Assembly: GCA_964549615.1 (NCBI GenBank)
Contig: CAZJVP010000045.1
Location: 1 to 41,910 of the forward strand
DNA from: CAYVLA01 sp964549615 [NCBI: uncultured Thermococci archaeon]
Lineage (GTDB): Archaea > CAYQAE01 > CAYVLA01
Reading direction: 5' to 3'
DNA length: 41,910 nt
How positions within the stretch are numbered: position 1 is the stretch's first letter; every line of letters begins with the position of its first letter. Shown piece by piece: positions 31,816 through 41,618 of the stretch. The notes beneath the pieces were generated by a model. That model was not told the origin of the DNA, did no database searches, and saw only the letters and a list, made by a program, of their open reading frames with translations. The position numbers and the translations under genes are program-made.

Positions 31816-32772
31816 ATGCCGCTGCTCGACGTCCAGGACCTCAAGACGCACTTCTTCACCGAGGACGGCGTGGTTCAAGCCGTGGATGGCGTGTCCTTTC
31901 AGCTTGAGCCGGGCCAAAAGATGGGGCTGGTCGGAGAATCGGGCTGTGGCAAGAGCGTGACGGCTCTGTCGATCATGCGGCTGGTCCCGGATCCTCCTGG
32001 CAGGATAGTCTCGGGTCGAATACTCTTCGACGGCGTCGACCTCGTGCAGATCCCGAAGGAGGAGATGAGAACCGTCAGGGGACGGCGCATATCGATGATC
32101 TTCCAGGATCCCATGACCTCCCTCAACCCGGTCTTCACGGTGGGATACCAGATAGACGAAGCGATTCAGCTTCATCAGGGACTTGAAAGAGAGGAGGCTA
32201 GACGCAAGACCCTTGAGATGTTGGAGACGGTGAACATTGCAAACCCCGACAGGGTCGCGAACTCCTATCCCCATGAACTCAGCGGAGGCATGCGGCAGCG
32301 ATGCATGATAGCGATGGCGCTTTCCTGCAGGCCGAAGCTTCTGATTGCTGACGAACCCACCACCTCGCTCGACGTGACCATCGAGGCGCAGATCCTAGAC
32401 CTGATAGACGATCTAAACCGAAAGCTGAACACGGCGCTCCTGCTCATCACGCACGACATGGGCATCATCGCCGAGATGTGCCAGAAGGTCGCAGTGATGT
32501 ACGGCGGCACGATCGTCGAGATGGCTGACACGAGGACCCTCTTCAAGGCACCGCGGCATCCCTACACGGTGGGGCTGCTCAGGTCGATCCCATCTCTCTC
32601 GGTTGAGAAGACGGATCTCAAGATCATCCCGGGCTCGGTCCCGGATCTGATTAACCCGCCACCGGGCTGCCGCTTCCACCCCAGGTGCGAACACTGCAAG
32701 GAGGCCTGCAAGCGCGAACGTCCCAAGCTAGTGGACGTGGGGGGCGGACACCTCGTCGCGTGCCATCTGTAG
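31816..32772 (+). CDS. dppD: Peptide ABC transporter ATPase, DppD type
   Basis: This is one of two ATPases powering the importer. Walker A is [10 protein letters not shown], the Q-loop [13 protein letters not shown], the signature LSGGMRQR, and Walker [14 protein letters not shown]. The C-terminal oligopeptide-transporter region has four cysteines ([20 protein letters not shown]), which in this family can bind an iron-sulfur cluster. The product is 318 residues from ATG 31816; a TTG at 31810 would add two. It starts 9 bp after the dppC stop. Confidence 0.95.
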   Translation: MPLLDVQDLKTHFFTEDGVVQAVDGVSFQLEPGQKMGLVGESGCGKSVTALSIMRLVPDPPGRIVSGRILFDGVDLVQIPKEEMRTVRGRRISMIFQDPMTSLNPVFTVGYQIDEAIQLHQGLEREEARRKTLEMLETVNIANPDRVANSYPHELSGGMRQRCMIAMALSCRPKLLIADEPTTSLDVTIEAQILDLIDDLNRKLNTALLLITHDMGIIAEMCQKVAVMYGGTIVEMADTRTLFKAPRHPYTVGLLRSIPSLSVEKTDLKIIPGSVPDLINPPPGCRFHPRCEHCKEACKRERPKLVDVGGGHLVACHL

Positions 32773-32782
32773 GTGAGTTGAC

Positions 32783-33778
32783 TTGGACGACGACGTTCTG
32801 CTCCAAACTGTGAACCTCACGAAGTACTTCAACATCTCCACGGGCATTTTCCGAAGGAAGATCAGCCACGTGCATGCCGTCGACGGGGTGTCCTTCAGGA
32901 TAAGGCGAGGCACCAACTTTGGCTTGGTGGGCGAATCGGGATGCGGAAAGACGACGGTCGGACGTACCATCATCAGGCTCCTGGACCCAACTGGCGGCCA
33001 GATACTCTTTAACGACGACGGCCAGCAGATTGACATCGCTGCCCTGGGTAAGGCCGAACTCCGGAAGATGCGAAGCAAGATGCAGATCGTCTTCCAGGAC
33101 CCGCAGTCCTCGCTCAATCCCAGGAGAACCATCAGAGACACGATCGCCGAGCCGCTGGAGATCCTGAAAGGCATGAGAGGCGAGGAGCTGGAGCTCGCAG
33201 TACTCGAACTGTTGGACGATGTCGGTCTCAACCCCGAACACGCACAGCGCTACCCGCACGAGTTCAGCGGAGGGCAAAGGCAGAGGATCGGGATCGCAAG
33301 GGCCATTGCGGTCAACCCCGAACTGGTCATCCTCGATGAGCCGACCTCGTCGCTTGATGTGTCGGTCCAGGCCCAGGTTCTGAACCTGCTCTTGGAGCTG
33401 CAGAAGGAGCACCAAATGAGCTACATGTTCATCTCCCACGATCTAAGCGTCATCCGCCACATGTGCGACGAGGTGGCAGTCATGTACCTCGGGGAGATAG
33501 TTGAATCGGGAGGCATCAGGGACGTCTTCCTTGAATCCAAGCACCCCTACACCCGGGCGCTTTTCTCTGCCATACCCGTGCCTGACCCGACCCGGAAGCG
33601 CAGCCGAATAGTCCTTCAGGGATCCGTGCCGAGCGCGCTCAACCCACCGTCGGGCTGTCGGTTTCACACGAGGTGCCCGTATGCCAAGCCAATATGCTCG
33701 GAGCAGGCACCCAAGGAGTACGAGGCGGGCAGGGGGCACTGGGTCAAGTGCCACTTCCAAGACCTGAAGTTCGAATAG
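32783..33778 (+). CDS. dppF: Peptide ABC transporter ATPase, DppF type
   Basis: This is the partner ATPase of DppD. The 331-residue protein has Walker [23 protein letters not shown], the signature [15 protein letters not shown], and Walker [45 protein letters not shown] follows. The C-terminal region again carries cysteines ([15 protein letters not shown]). The start is TTG at 32783 with GGTGAG about 5 nt upstream, overlapping the end of dppD. Confidence 0.95.
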   Translation: MDDDVLLQTVNLTKYFNISTGIFRRKISHVHAVDGVSFRIRRGTNFGLVGESGCGKTTVGRTIIRLLDPTGGQILFNDDGQQIDIAALGKAELRKMRSKMQIVFQDPQSSLNPRRTIRDTIAEPLEILKGMRGEELELAVLELLDDVGLNPEHAQRYPHEFSGGQRQRIGIARAIAVNPELVILDEPTSSLDVSVQAQVLNLLLELQKEHQMSYMFISHDLSVIRHMCDEVAVMYLGEIVESGGIRDVFLESKHPYTRALFSAIPVPDPTRKRSRIVLQGSVPSALNPPSGCRFHTRCPYAKPICSEQAPKEYEAGRGHWVKCHFQDLKFE

Positions 33779-33789
33779 GGGTGTGCTGA

Positions 33790-34203
33790 TTGAGAAACCT
33801 TGCGATCGCGTACATCCTGACGGTCGCTGCCGTGATCGCCATCTGGGTGGCCATCATACCGACGCAGGAAAAGCTCATGGAAAGATTGGCGGAAGGAAAG
33901 ATGGAGACGGTGGTCCGGTCGCTGCAGTCAGAGATACTGAGCCGTTTCACCACCGTTGACATCGAAGGCAATCTCACCCACATGAAATACACCTATCACA
34001 ATGCGACCATCACTGGCTGGGACCTCCAACCCAACCTCACGACGCTTGTGATCTATTTCCAGGTGAATAGCCACGTCCGCATAAAGAGGTTCGGGCTGGT
34101 CGTAGACGAGTACGACGGCGACACCTACCAGAAGCTCATGGTTGCCAGACTCGAGGGGGAGACGTGGAGGCTGGATCCCTACTCGGCGAGGGATGTCGAA
34201 TAG
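33790..34203 (+). CDS. Small single-span membrane protein, function unknown
   Basis: This is a 137-residue protein with one N-terminal membrane segment (IAYILTVAAVIAIWVAIIP, about 5-23), then a helix rich in charge. A beta-rich tail carries three Asn-x-Thr/Ser sequons, suggesting the tail is outside the cell. No family was recognised. The TTG 33790 has AGGGGTG upstream and lies 11 bp after dppF, so it is probably the last gene of the transporter operon, but no other relation to transport can be seen. It is convergent with the transglutaminase gene with a 3-bp gap. Confidence 0.65.
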   Translation: MRNLAIAYILTVAAVIAIWVAIIPTQEKLMERLAEGKMETVVRSLQSEILSRFTTVDIEGNLTHMKYTYHNATITGWDLQPNLTTLVIYFQVNSHVRIKRFGLVVDEYDGDTYQKLMVARLEGETWRLDPYSARDVE

Positions 34204-34206
34204 CCA

Positions 34207-37002
34207 TTAGGACGTTCGCCAGGGCAGGAGACCCGATAGGAAGGACACGAAGGATCCGAGCCATCTCCGGATGGCGTCAAGATGAAGTCCCTGTCGGCCA
34301 AGGTCCTCAGAAATCTTGCTCAGCGCCATCGCGCTCCATGCTAGTTCCTCCTGTTTCACCGGAATGCCCGCATAGGTCGACTCGACAAATCTCTCGGTTA
34401 TGGCCCTTGCCTCGCCATGTCCTGGGGCCGATCTCTGTTCAAGCCACGACGCGTATTCGTAGGGAGTCATGCTCTCCGCCCTCGGGAATCCGGCCCGGGC
34501 GAAGATCCGCAGCATCCGCCGATACGCCTCGGCGATCGATGCGGGGAGACGCCGAACGGCCCTGAGCCTGAAGAGAACGAAAGCCACGGGAACCGTGATG
34601 ATGACCGCGGCGAGGCTAACTAGCTGTACGGCATTCCCTCGGCCTTCTCGCCCTTCGGGTGAAGGGAAGTCGACCTTGACCACCGAGGAGGCAGCACCTA
34701 TGAGTTCGTTCCCAGCGTATCTCGCTGCAATGATGTGGGTGCCGGGACCGGCCTCAAGGCGCAGGCTGAACATGCCTGAGGCATTCGTAAGGTAGTTGCC
34801 GATCTCATGTTCGTCCAGAAAGACCATGATCGCTTGATCCGGCACGGGCCCTTCCGGTCCAAGCAGAGTGACGACCAGAACGATCTCAGGGGTCTTCAGG
34901 ACCTCCACCGCGACAACGGCCCTTTCGCGCAGCGGGATGGTAACGGTGGCATCGGAGGGTTCGTTCAGATCATCCCCAAGACAAGCCACCCTGATGGATA
35001 CTTTGTCCGCAACCCTTGCGACGCCGTATGGGAGCGCACACAATGCCGAGAAGGTCCCGTCCGACCCCGTCCAGGTGGGAGCGACTAGGATCGGCAAAGC
35101 GTCCCTCGGCATCACCATTACGGGGAATATGTCCATGCCACTTACGTTCAAGGTCACGTTGATGGGGACCCTCGGCACCCCCTTCATCTCCGCGTGGGTC
35201 TGGACGACGGCCCCCTCTATGCGGAAGGTTTCCTCGCCCGACACGTAGTCCGGGACGCGAGTCAGGTAAACCCGGGTCGGACGGCTTTCGACCGTGCCGT
35301 AGTAAGGCAAGGACCCGTCCATGATCGCGTTGGACTCGGCCGCATCGAAGACCTCCGGCCCCCCGACTCCCCCGTTGGTGGGATCGAACGAAACCCATCC
35401 GAATCCCTCGAACTGGACCTCAACCCAAGCATGGAAGTTCAGCTGGAGAACTCTGTATGCCTGCTCGGATGCGTCGAACGTTCCGGAGCCAAAGCCCGTC
35501 ACCACCCTTGCCGGGATGCCGAGCTCCCTGCACATCATGACCATTGCGGCTGCGAAGTGCTGGCAGTAGCCGACCTGGGAGTCGAAAAGGAAGTAGTCGA
35601 CCACGTCCCTTCCGACCGGGGCTGCAGCGGCTCCTATATCATACCGAAGCGTCCTGAGATACCGCGCAATCGCAATGGCCTTGTCGAAGGCATTATCCAG
35701 CCCCTGTGTGAGCGTCCTAGCAAGCTCCCCAACCCGCGCGGGCAGCTCATCCGGGCGCTGAAGATACCTAGGATCGGGCTCGGCAAGGATACTTGCTTCC
35801 CGCAGCACATCGGGCTCCGGCCTCACCAAATCGGAGACCACGCGGTAGCTAGTGCCCTCTGGGTTGGGGCGCATGGTAAGGAGGACCCCTGAGTCCGTGA
35901 CTTCGAATGAGTCCGGACCATAAACCGCCCGAGGCTCGTAAGCAGCGAAGAGCACGCCCGGAAAGGTGGCAAGGTATGCGAAGTCCTGCTCCACGGCTGT
36001 GGACAGATTCTCGACTCCGAGGTAGGACGAAGGCAACACGTCCCCCGGAAGGTGGGGATACGCGGTCGACTTCTCGAGCTCAAACTCCCTGCCCGTGTAC
36101 GTGTCGAAGACGTATCCCCTCCAATACAGCGGGATCGGGGAGCGCACGAGGAAGGCAGGTGAAGGGTCGGGCCTGAGATCGCCCCCGAACCTGAAAACCG
36201 TCGAGAACTTCAGCGTGGCTCGGGCTGCCTGGCTCGAGCCCTCGCCCGCGGGCTTCCACACCTCATCGAAGCCGGTCAGGTCCCTCACATCGGGGACGAT
36301 GCAAGCAACCAGCACGACGATCGCGCCCGCCAGGAGTACCTCCCGTCTCTTCCCCGCAAGGAGCGACGCCGGCAGGCCTCTCAGCTCCACCCTCCTCGCT
36401 GACGAAAGAAGGCCGTCCAAGCCCAGGCAAACGGCCACCAGGAAGGTGAACACGTAGCCCATCGCCCCGACGGGCTGCCCCTCCTTCCAAAGAAAGCCCA
36501 GTACGACCAGGCCGGTGGATGGGGCAAGGACCCAGTACGATAGGCCGGTCATCGCAGCAAGGAAGACGCCATGGAAGGCAATCGCCCAAGCAAACGCGGG
36601 CAGGAGGTTCTGCTCGGGCGAGACGCCTATGGCCATCCTGAAGACTTCGTCCGCCACCTGGCCAAGCGAGAGTCCTGATGGCGCCCAGATCTGCATGTTG
36701 AAGGTAGCCAGCCTCCCGACGACGTGTGATCCGACTGCAAAGCCCACACCGATGTGGAGACCAACGAAGGCTATCAGGATCTTCTTGGCCTCCCGGCGCA
36801 TCCGGAATCGCCCGATCTCAGGCGTGACGGATGCGTTTGCCAGTGCCGAGAGCCCTATCAGCGCCAGGGCCTCTCCCCATCCCGAGACCTCGGGAAGAGC
36901 AGCAAGCATCACGACGGCCGCCGCAACGACCAGCGAGAGCGCAAGCACCAGGCTGAGGTAGCCCGAGGCGTATGATCTGGGCTCTTCCTCTACGCTGCCC
37001 AA
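34207..37002 (-). CDS. Multi-span membrane transglutaminase-like protein (TgpA-like)
   Basis: This 931-residue protein has about six N-terminal membrane segments (to about residue 240). An extracellular transglutaminase/cysteine-protease-like domain follows with the triad Cys480 (GYCQHFAAAM), His524 (NFHAWVEV) and Asp540 (FDPTNGG). Then comes a beta-sandwich, carboxypeptidase-regulatory-like region (about 705-790), one more membrane span (about 805-827), and a C-terminal DUF4129-like cytoplasmic tail. This layout matches archaeal/bacterial TgpA-like proteins encoded with MoxR and DUF58. It probably cleaves or crosslinks surface proteins; the target is unknown. It overlaps the DUF58 gene by 13 bp. 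Confidence 0.88.
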   Translation of the reverse strand: MGSVEEEPRSYASGYLSLVLALSLVVAAAVVMLAALPEVSGWGEALALIGLSALANASVTPEIGRFRMRREAKKILIAFVGLHIGVGFAVGSHVVGRLATFNMQIWAPSGLSLGQVADEVFRMAIGVSPEQNLLPAFAWAIAFHGVFLAAMTGLSYWVLAPSTGLVVLGFLWKEGQPVGAMGYVFTFLVAVCLGLDGLLSSARRVELRGLPASLLAGKRREVLLAGAIVVLVACIVPDVRDLTGFDEVWKPAGEGSSQAARATLKFSTVFRFGGDLRPDPSPAFLVRSPIPLYWRGYVFDTYTGREFELEKSTAYPHLPGDVLPSSYLGVENLSTAVEQDFAYLATFPGVLFAAYEPRAVYGPDSFEVTDSGVLLTMRPNPEGTSYRVVSDLVRPEPDVLREASILAEPDPRYLQRPDELPARVGELARTLTQGLDNAFDKAIAIARYLRTLRYDIGAAAAPVGRDVVDYFLFDSQVGYCQHFAAAMVMMCRELGIPARVVTGFGSGTFDASEQAYRVLQLNFHAWVEVQFEGFGWVSFDPTNGGVGGPEVFDAAESNAIMDGSLPYYGTVESRPTRVYLTRVPDYVSGEETFRIEGAVVQTHAEMKGVPRVPINVTLNVSGMDIFPVMVMPRDALPILVAPTWTGSDGTFSALCALPYGVARVADKVSIRVACLGDDLNEPSDATVTIPLRERAVVAVEVLKTPEIVLVVTLLGPEGPVPDQAIMVFLDEHEIGNYLTNASGMFSLRLEAGPGTHIIAARYAGNELIGAASSVVKVDFPSPEGREGRGNAVQLVSLAAVIITVPVAFVLFRLRAVRRLPASIAEAYRRMLRIFARAGFPRAESMTPYEYASWLEQRSAPGHGEARAITERFVESTYAGIPVKQEELAWSAMALSKISEDLGRQGLHLDAIRRWLGSFVSFLSGLLPWRTS

Positions 37003-38171
37003 GACACCACCACCCTTCCATGCCCCGCCATCCGTGCAAAGCCCACCCTTGCGCCAAGGGCCGTCATCCTCTTGGCAACCTCCGAGCTGGCTGGCCCTTC
37101 AGGTGTTCTCGTCAGGATCAGCGAGGATGAAACTCCGCGTTCCTTGAGGCGGGCGACGACGCCCACATCGTCCTCATGCAGGGCCTGGGAAACGATGCAC
37201 AGGGTCCCGCCCCTGCCCTGCTCCTTCGCGATCCCCTCAAGCACCAACCTCAGGGGGATCGACCCGACGGGCTTAACGGATGCAAGCTCAGACATGATCC
37301 TGTGGTAATGAACTTCGCCCCTGCCCTTGCCCACGATGCGCGGCTCCCTACCCCAGAGCACCATCTTCACTTCCATGTCTCGGCCCAAGGCCGAGACTGC
37401 AACCGAGGCTGCGATCTTCACCCCGAGTTCGAAGAGATCCTCCCGCCCGCGATTGGTGCTCTCCTGGCAATCCAAGACGATGGTCGTCGAGCGGGTCTCC
37501 TCCCTTTCCAGCTCGCGAGCCATCAGCCTTCCAAGCTTCGCGGAGGATTTCCAGTGTATCGTCTTCACTTCATCGCCCGGCTGGTATGCGCGGATCCTCA
37601 GAAAATCGGCGGAGGCGCCTTTCTCACCGGTCGTCGAGGCGCCGAGCATCTCCGAGCTCTCCGTGCCCCGGCTTGCCTCAATAGGGAAGTGAGAGGGGTA
37701 CACCACAAGGGGGGTTTCCTTCCCCAGCCTGAAGCTTCTGGCCATCAGCCCGAAGATGTCGGACGATGATGCGTACAATGGAGTTACCGTGTAGACGCCC
37801 CGCCTGAGAGTCTTCAGGCACGAGCTTGCCACCAAGGACCCGCGGATCGGGCCGGACACCCTGAGTGGCTCCGCGGGTTGTAGCCCATCTGGCAGGACCT
37901 CGCGAACCGACGTGATCAGCCCACCGACCCTGCTCCTGGATGACGCCGACACCTCCATCCTAACCAGGCTGCCCTCAACGCAGGGATTCGGCGCAAGCAC
38001 GGTGGAACACCTCACGGAAACCGGAGTGCTCTTGACCTCGACGTACGAGATCGCGAACACGCCGATGAACGCCGCGAAGAGCAGGTAAAGCACCCTTAGG
38101 CCCGTCACATCCGCCAAGAAGTAGGCAAGGCCCATCAAGCCAAGGGCTGCCATCCCCCTGCTCGTCAGCAT
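36990..38171 (-). CDS. DUF58-domain protein with two membrane segments
   Basis: DUF58 proteins resemble von Willebrand factor A domains and accompany MoxR ATPases. The 393-residue protein has an N-terminal hydrophobic pair (AALGLMGLAYFLADV and VLYLLFAAFIGVFAISYV). A middle beta-rich region and the family signature RIRAYQPGDEVKTIHWKSSAKLGRLMARELE at about 190-220 follow. The vWA-like part starts with TIVLDCQES. It lies between the MoxR gene (15 bp after it) and the transglutaminase gene (overlap 13 bp). With MoxR it probably forms a chaperone-like unit acting on the membrane enzyme. Confidence 0.9.
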   Translation of the reverse strand: MLTSRGMAALGLMGLAYFLADVTGLRVLYLLFAAFIGVFAISYVEVKSTPVSVRCSTVLAPNPCVEGSLVRMEVSASSRSRVGGLITSVREVLPDGLQPAEPLRVSGPIRGSLVASSCLKTLRRGVYTVTPLYASSSDIFGLMARSFRLGKETPLVVYPSHFPIEASRGTESSEMLGASTTGEKGASADFLRIRAYQPGDEVKTIHWKSSAKLGRLMARELEREETRSTTIVLDCQESTNRGREDLFELGVKIAASVAVSALGRDMEVKMVLWGREPRIVGKGRGEVHYHRIMSELASVKPVGSIPLRLVLEGIAKEQGRGGTLCIVSQALHEDDVGVVARLKERGVSSSLILTRTPEGPASSEVAKRMTALGARVGFARMAGHGRVVVSWAA

Positions 38172-38186
38172 GGAAAGGCACCTGCC

Positions 38187-39128
38187 TTAGGGAATTGGAA
38201 CGGGAACTTTCTCCAGGAGATCCTCGACCACCGCCTCTGCGGTCAAGCCATTCATCTGCGCAACCGGATCCACCAACAGCCTGTGGGCCAAGACCGGCAC
38301 CGCAAGTTGCTTGACGTCGTCCGGAAGCACGTAGTCCCTGCCGGAAAGCGCAGCCCAAGCCCGGGAGAGCTTGAAGAGGCCCAGGGTAGCCCTCGGGCTG
38401 GCTCCGAGTGCGAGGTCCTTGCTATGCCTCGTCGCATTCACGAGGTCGACGAGATACCGCTTGACTGTGTCATCCATCGCAATTGAGGCAAGCTCGCCCC
38501 GCAGCCTCACGATGTTCTCGGGACTCTCAACGGCCCCTATCCGCCGGATCGGGTGGCCGCTGATGTGCATGTCCATCATCCCCCTCTCCTCCGATGGGCT
38601 GGGGTACCCCATCCTCAATCGTATCATGAATCTGTCCCTCTGCGACTCGGGAAGGGGATAAGTTCCCTCCCGCTCGACGGGGTTCTCGGTTGCCACCACG
38701 AAGAAGATGTCGGGCAGCTTGTGCACGACCCCGTCGACCGTCACCTGACCCTCCTCCATGCATTCCAGGAGACTGGACTGCACCTTGGGGGAGGCCCTGT
38801 TGATCTCGTCGGCGAGGACTATGCTGGCGAAGATGGGCCCGGGCTTGAACTCGAACTCCGAGGTCCTTTGGTTGAAGATGTTAACGCCCAGAATGTCCGA
38901 CGGCAGAAGATCCGGGGTGAACTGGATCCTCCTGAAACTACACCTGATGGAGGCGGCGAAGGCCCGGGCCATCATCGTCTTGCCCGTCCCGGGGACATCG
39001 TCCAACAGCACGTGCCCCCCTGCCAGAAGAGTCGCGAACATCAGCTTCGCCGTCTCCCGCTTTCCCAGGATCACCTTTTCCACGTTGTCCAGAACCTTCG
39101 CGGCGACCGAGGAAAACGGATGAGCCAC
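38187..39128 (-). CDS. MoxR-family AAA+ ATPase
   Basis: MoxR ATPases act as chaperones that insert metals or activate partner proteins carrying vWA domains. The 313-residue protein has Walker A DDVPGTGKTMMARA, Walker B IVLADEINRASPKVQSSLLECMEE, VATENPVEREGTYPLPESQRDRF (sensor region), and the lid with SPRATLGLFKLSRAWAALSGRDYVLPDDV. The start is GTG at 39128 with AGGTGA six nt upstream. It is the first gene of the MoxR-DUF58-transglutaminase operon, a known gene trio in prokaryotes. Confidence 0.95.
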   Translation of the reverse strand: MAHPFSSVAAKVLDNVEKVILGKRETAKLMFATLLAGGHVLLDDVPGTGKTMMARAFAASIRCSFRRIQFTPDLLPSDILGVNIFNQRTSEFEFKPGPIFASIVLADEINRASPKVQSSLLECMEEGQVTVDGVVHKLPDIFFVVATENPVEREGTYPLPESQRDRFMIRLRMGYPSPSEERGMMDMHISGHPIRRIGAVESPENIVRLRGELASIAMDDTVKRYLVDLVNATRHSKDLALGASPRATLGLFKLSRAWAALSGRDYVLPDDVKQLAVPVLAHRLLVDPVAQMNGLTAEAVVEDLLEKVPVPIP

Positions 39129-39242
39129 CGAAGTTCACCTGTCCGGCCCAGTTCTTTGCCGCATTAAGAATCTATCCGTCAGCGCTGCCACCGCCGTGTC
39201 ACCGCTGCCAACCCCGCGGGGTCGGATGCCGAGCTACAGCCA

Positions 39243-39250
39243 TTTATATT
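39243..39250 (+). promoter_or_regulatory. TATA-like element just upstream of the dCMP deaminase gene
   Basis: TTTATATT is only about 12 bp before the annotated-type ATG 39258. At the usual spacing transcription would start near 39272, downstream of that ATG, and the first usable codon would be ATG 39294. See the finding on the start codon. Confidence 0.45.
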
Positions 39251-39257
39251 CAAAGCG

Positions 39258-39746
39258 ATGCTCGCGCAAGCCACGCCGGACGAAAGGCCCTCGATGGACG
39301 AGTATTTCATGGAGATAGCGGGCGTGGTCGCCAAGAGGTCCACCTGCCTCAGGAACAAGGTAGGCGCCCTCGTCGTCAGGGACAAGAGGATACTCTCCAC
39401 GGGCTACAACGGCGCGCCGCGGGGACTGGAGCACTGCCTGGAGGTCGGGTGCCTCAGAAATGAGAGGAACATCGAGTCGGGGACGCGCCACGAGATCTGT
39501 CGGGCCGTTCATGCCGAGCAGAACGCCATCATCCAGTGCGCCCTCCACGGGGTAAGCACAGAGGAAGCCACCCTGTACTGCACCCATCAGCCCTGCATCC
39601 TCTGCACCAAGATGATGATCAACGCAGGCATAAGGAGGGTCGTGTTCCGGGAGGACTACCCGGACGAGGAATCGCTCAACTACCTGCGCATGGCCAAGAT
39701 CGAGGTTGTCCGGTTCAAGCGCGAGACTGCCGGCCAAGCACCTTGA
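39258..39746 (+). CDS. dCMP deaminase-family zinc enzyme (ComEB-like)
   Basis: This enzyme converts dCMP to dUMP, a precursor of thymidylate. The 162-residue protein has [23 protein letters not shown] near the N-terminus, the zinc and catalytic site HAEQNAII (His-Ala-Glu), and [11 protein letters not shown] (Pro-Cys-x-x-Cys). An extra zinc site of the dCMP deaminase subgroup is suggested by Cys residues in CLEVGC. ATG 39258 includes the conserved RPS, while the TATA-like element at 39243 argues for ATG 39294. It is convergent with the SPOUT methyltransferase gene, overlapping by 32 bp. Confidence 0.92.
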   Translation: MLAQATPDERPSMDEYFMEIAGVVAKRSTCLRNKVGALVVRDKRILSTGYNGAPRGLEHCLEVGCLRNERNIESGTRHEICRAVHAEQNAIIQCALHGVSTEEATLYCTHQPCILCTKMMINAGIRRVVFREDYPDEESLNYLRMAKIEVVRFKRETAGQAP

Positions 39747-40425
39747 TGAGCCCGATGAGGGTGTGACACTCCCTGCCGGAGATGAAAGCCCTGTTCACCA
39801 ACCTCCTGAACACGAGCTTCGAGAGCCTCTTGCGGTGTTCAGGGAGCTGCGAGGAATCCACCATTTGATCGACGCAGCTGAGCAGGGCCCTTTTCTCGCT
39901 GGCATTGGCCTTCCTCATCCGCGTCCTCGTGGGCCGGCTCAGGGCCTTGAAGACCTCATAGAAGATTATCGCAGCCGCATGGCTCACGTTGAGGGCTGGG
40001 TACCCCGGCGAGGTCGGGATGGTTACCACGAGGTCGCATCTCTCCAGCTCACTGAGGCTGAGCCCGTTCCCTTCGCGGCCGAGCACGATGCACAGCGTTC
40101 CTTCCACGCCGGCCAGGGACCTGCCCAGCTCCCAGGATTTGATGGCGACGCGGGCGAGGCTGCCGTCATGCCCCTGCCTGCTTGTGGTGCCGACGTAGAA
40201 GTCGAAGGCCATTCCCATGAGGCCATCCCATGTGGTGGTGATCGCCCCGTCGATGACGTCCTTGGCATGCATGGCAAGCATGCGCCCTTCATCCCCTGGA
40301 GGAACGCCCCCGACCAGTATGAGCTTCCCCAGGCCGAAGTTCTTGATGCAGCGAGCCAGGAAACCGATGTTGCCGGGCGACTCCGGCTCCACGAAGGCCA
40401 CCGATATGTCCTCAAGCTTCACCAA
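39715..40425 (-). CDS. SPOUT-family RNA 2'-O-methyltransferase (TrmJ-like)
   Basis: SpoU-type enzymes with a trefoil knot methylate ribose in tRNA or rRNA; TrmJ acts on position 32. The protein has the three SpoU motifs: [31 protein letters not shown], and [19 protein letters not shown] helical C-terminal part follows, as in TrmJ. TTG 40425 gives 236 residues and has a near-perfect ribosome-binding site, GAGGTGATC, overlapping the stop of the upstream GTPase gene. GTG 40422 is an equal alternative. The frame is open further upstream but that part has no similarity. The exact target nucleotide is inferred, not shown. Confidence 0.88.
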   Translation of the reverse strand: MVKLEDISVAFVEPESPGNIGFLARCIKNFGLGKLILVGGVPPGDEGRMLAMHAKDVIDGAITTTWDGLMGMAFDFYVGTTSRQGHDGSLARVAIKSWELGRSLAGVEGTLCIVLGREGNGLSLSELERCDLVVTIPTSPGYPALNVSHAAAIIFYEVFKALSRPTRTRMRKANASEKRALLSCVDQMVDSSQLPEHRKRLSKLVFRRLVNRAFISGRECHTLIGLIKVLGRQSRA

Positions 40426-40429
40426 GCGA

Positions 40430-41593
40430 TCACCTCGCGTGAATCTCAACCACGTCGCCGTCGGCGAGCACGTGCGTGAGCCCGACCATCTCGCCCCCGA
40501 AGTTGACCGAGGCACCCCACACCCTTGCAAACCGGAAGTTCGTGATGAACCGCTTGTGGAGGCTCTTCGCCACATCTTTGACGACGGATCCCTTTGGCAG
40601 CACGAGCGGCCGGGTCTCCGGCCTCTGCCCCGGTACCTTGGTATAGATCCTGACGACACCCAGCAACTCGAATATGCTCTTTCCGAGGGCCTCAAGGCCG
40701 TGGCCTTTATCCGCCGAGACGGGGACGACCGTGAAATCCGATCCGTACATTTCGACCAAATCCCTAAACCGGCGCTCCGTTCCCGGGAGATCGCCCTTGT
40801 TGGCAACGACGAGAACGTTCTTCTGCACGGAGGATGGATCCAAAACGTCCGAGAGGTCTTCCCTCTTCACGCTGCCGGAGAGGACGACCGTTGCGCTCTG
40901 ATAGCCCCGGGAACGCAGCAGATCCGTGACGTAAGCCCTGTCCTCATCGCTGATATCTCCCTGGATCTGGAGACCGCCCTCGCCTGTCTTCCTGACCTCT
41001 ATCGAAGGGCTCCTCTTCTTCAGCCTGATCCTCGCGGCCTTGAGCTCCCTTAGGATCATGTCCATCTGGGCGGCCGGATCGTCCGCTAGGTCCAGGAGGA
41101 TGACCAACGCGTCGGCATTCCTGAGCATGGAGAACATGCGCGGGCCCAGCCATCTGCCCTCCGAGACTTCCTCGATGAGCGCCGGCATCTCGACGAGCTG
41201 TATCTGGACGTCCTCATAGTTCAGCATCCCGGGGCTGGGCGTGACGGTCGTAAACGGATAGGGCGCGACCTTTGCGTTGGACGATGTGAGCTTGTTCAGA
41301 AGCAGGGACTTCCCCGAATTAGGGGGCCCGATGATTGCCACCTGGCCGATGCCCTCCTTGGGGATGTCGAACCCGTAGTGCTGTTGGGATGCCTTCTTCT
41401 GTTCCCGGGCCTGCAGCTCCCGCCTCTTGTTTGCCAGGTTCTTCTTGAGCTCGTAGCGAAGCCGCTCGGTGCCCTTGTGCTTGGGGACGGTGGAGAGCAT
41501 GAGCTTGAGGGCCTCGATCTTCTCCTCCAGGGTCCGGGCCTGTGTATACTTCTGTTGGGCCTCAAGGTATTCTCGGGTAACGTTGGTCGGCAT
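40430..41593 (-). CDS. OBG/DRG-like GTPase with TGS domain
   Basis: This 387-residue translation-associated GTPase has a helical N-terminus (about 1-75, VPKHKGTERLRYELKKN). The G1 motif is GPPNSGKSLLLNKLT, with YPFTT for switch I, and G4 is NKGD. The C-terminal TGS domain (about 310-387) includes PKGSVVKDVAKSLHKRFI and ends LADGDVVEIHAR. The G3 motif reads VEMPAL instead of DxxG; related archaeal proteins share a VExPAL form, so this seems to be a subfamily trait. The ATG has a TATA-like ACATTTACAATT about 31 bp upstream, which suggests a nearly leaderless mRNA. Its stop codon lies inside the ribosome-binding site of the SPOUT gene. Confidence 0.9.
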   Translation of the reverse strand: MPTNVTREYLEAQQKYTQARTLEEKIEALKLMLSTVPKHKGTERLRYELKKNLANKRRELQAREQKKASQQHYGFDIPKEGIGQVAIIGPPNSGKSLLLNKLTSSNAKVAPYPFTTVTPSPGMLNYEDVQIQLVEMPALIEEVSEGRWLGPRMFSMLRNADALVILLDLADDPAAQMDMILRELKAARIRLKKRSPSIEVRKTGEGGLQIQGDISDEDRAYVTDLLRSRGYQSATVVLSGSVKREDLSDVLDPSSVQKNVLVVANKGDLPGTERRFRDLVEMYGSDFTVVPVSADKGHGLEALGKSIFELLGVVRIYTKVPGQRPETRPLVLPKGSVVKDVAKSLHKRFITNFRFARVWGASVNFGGEMVGLTHVLADGDVVEIHAR

Positions 41594-41618
41594 GCCCCAG
41601 CCAGAGATGCGGCTCTGA

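Noticed and set aside
31225-32274. 349-codon open frame on the minus strand
   Set aside because: Opposite the dppC and dppD genes; His/Asp/Arg-rich composition typical of an antisense frame.
41200-41230. G3 motif VEMPAL without the usual Gly in the TGS GTPase
   Set aside because: Related archaeal GTPases are recalled to have VExPAL at this place, so it looks like a subfamily trait and not a defect.
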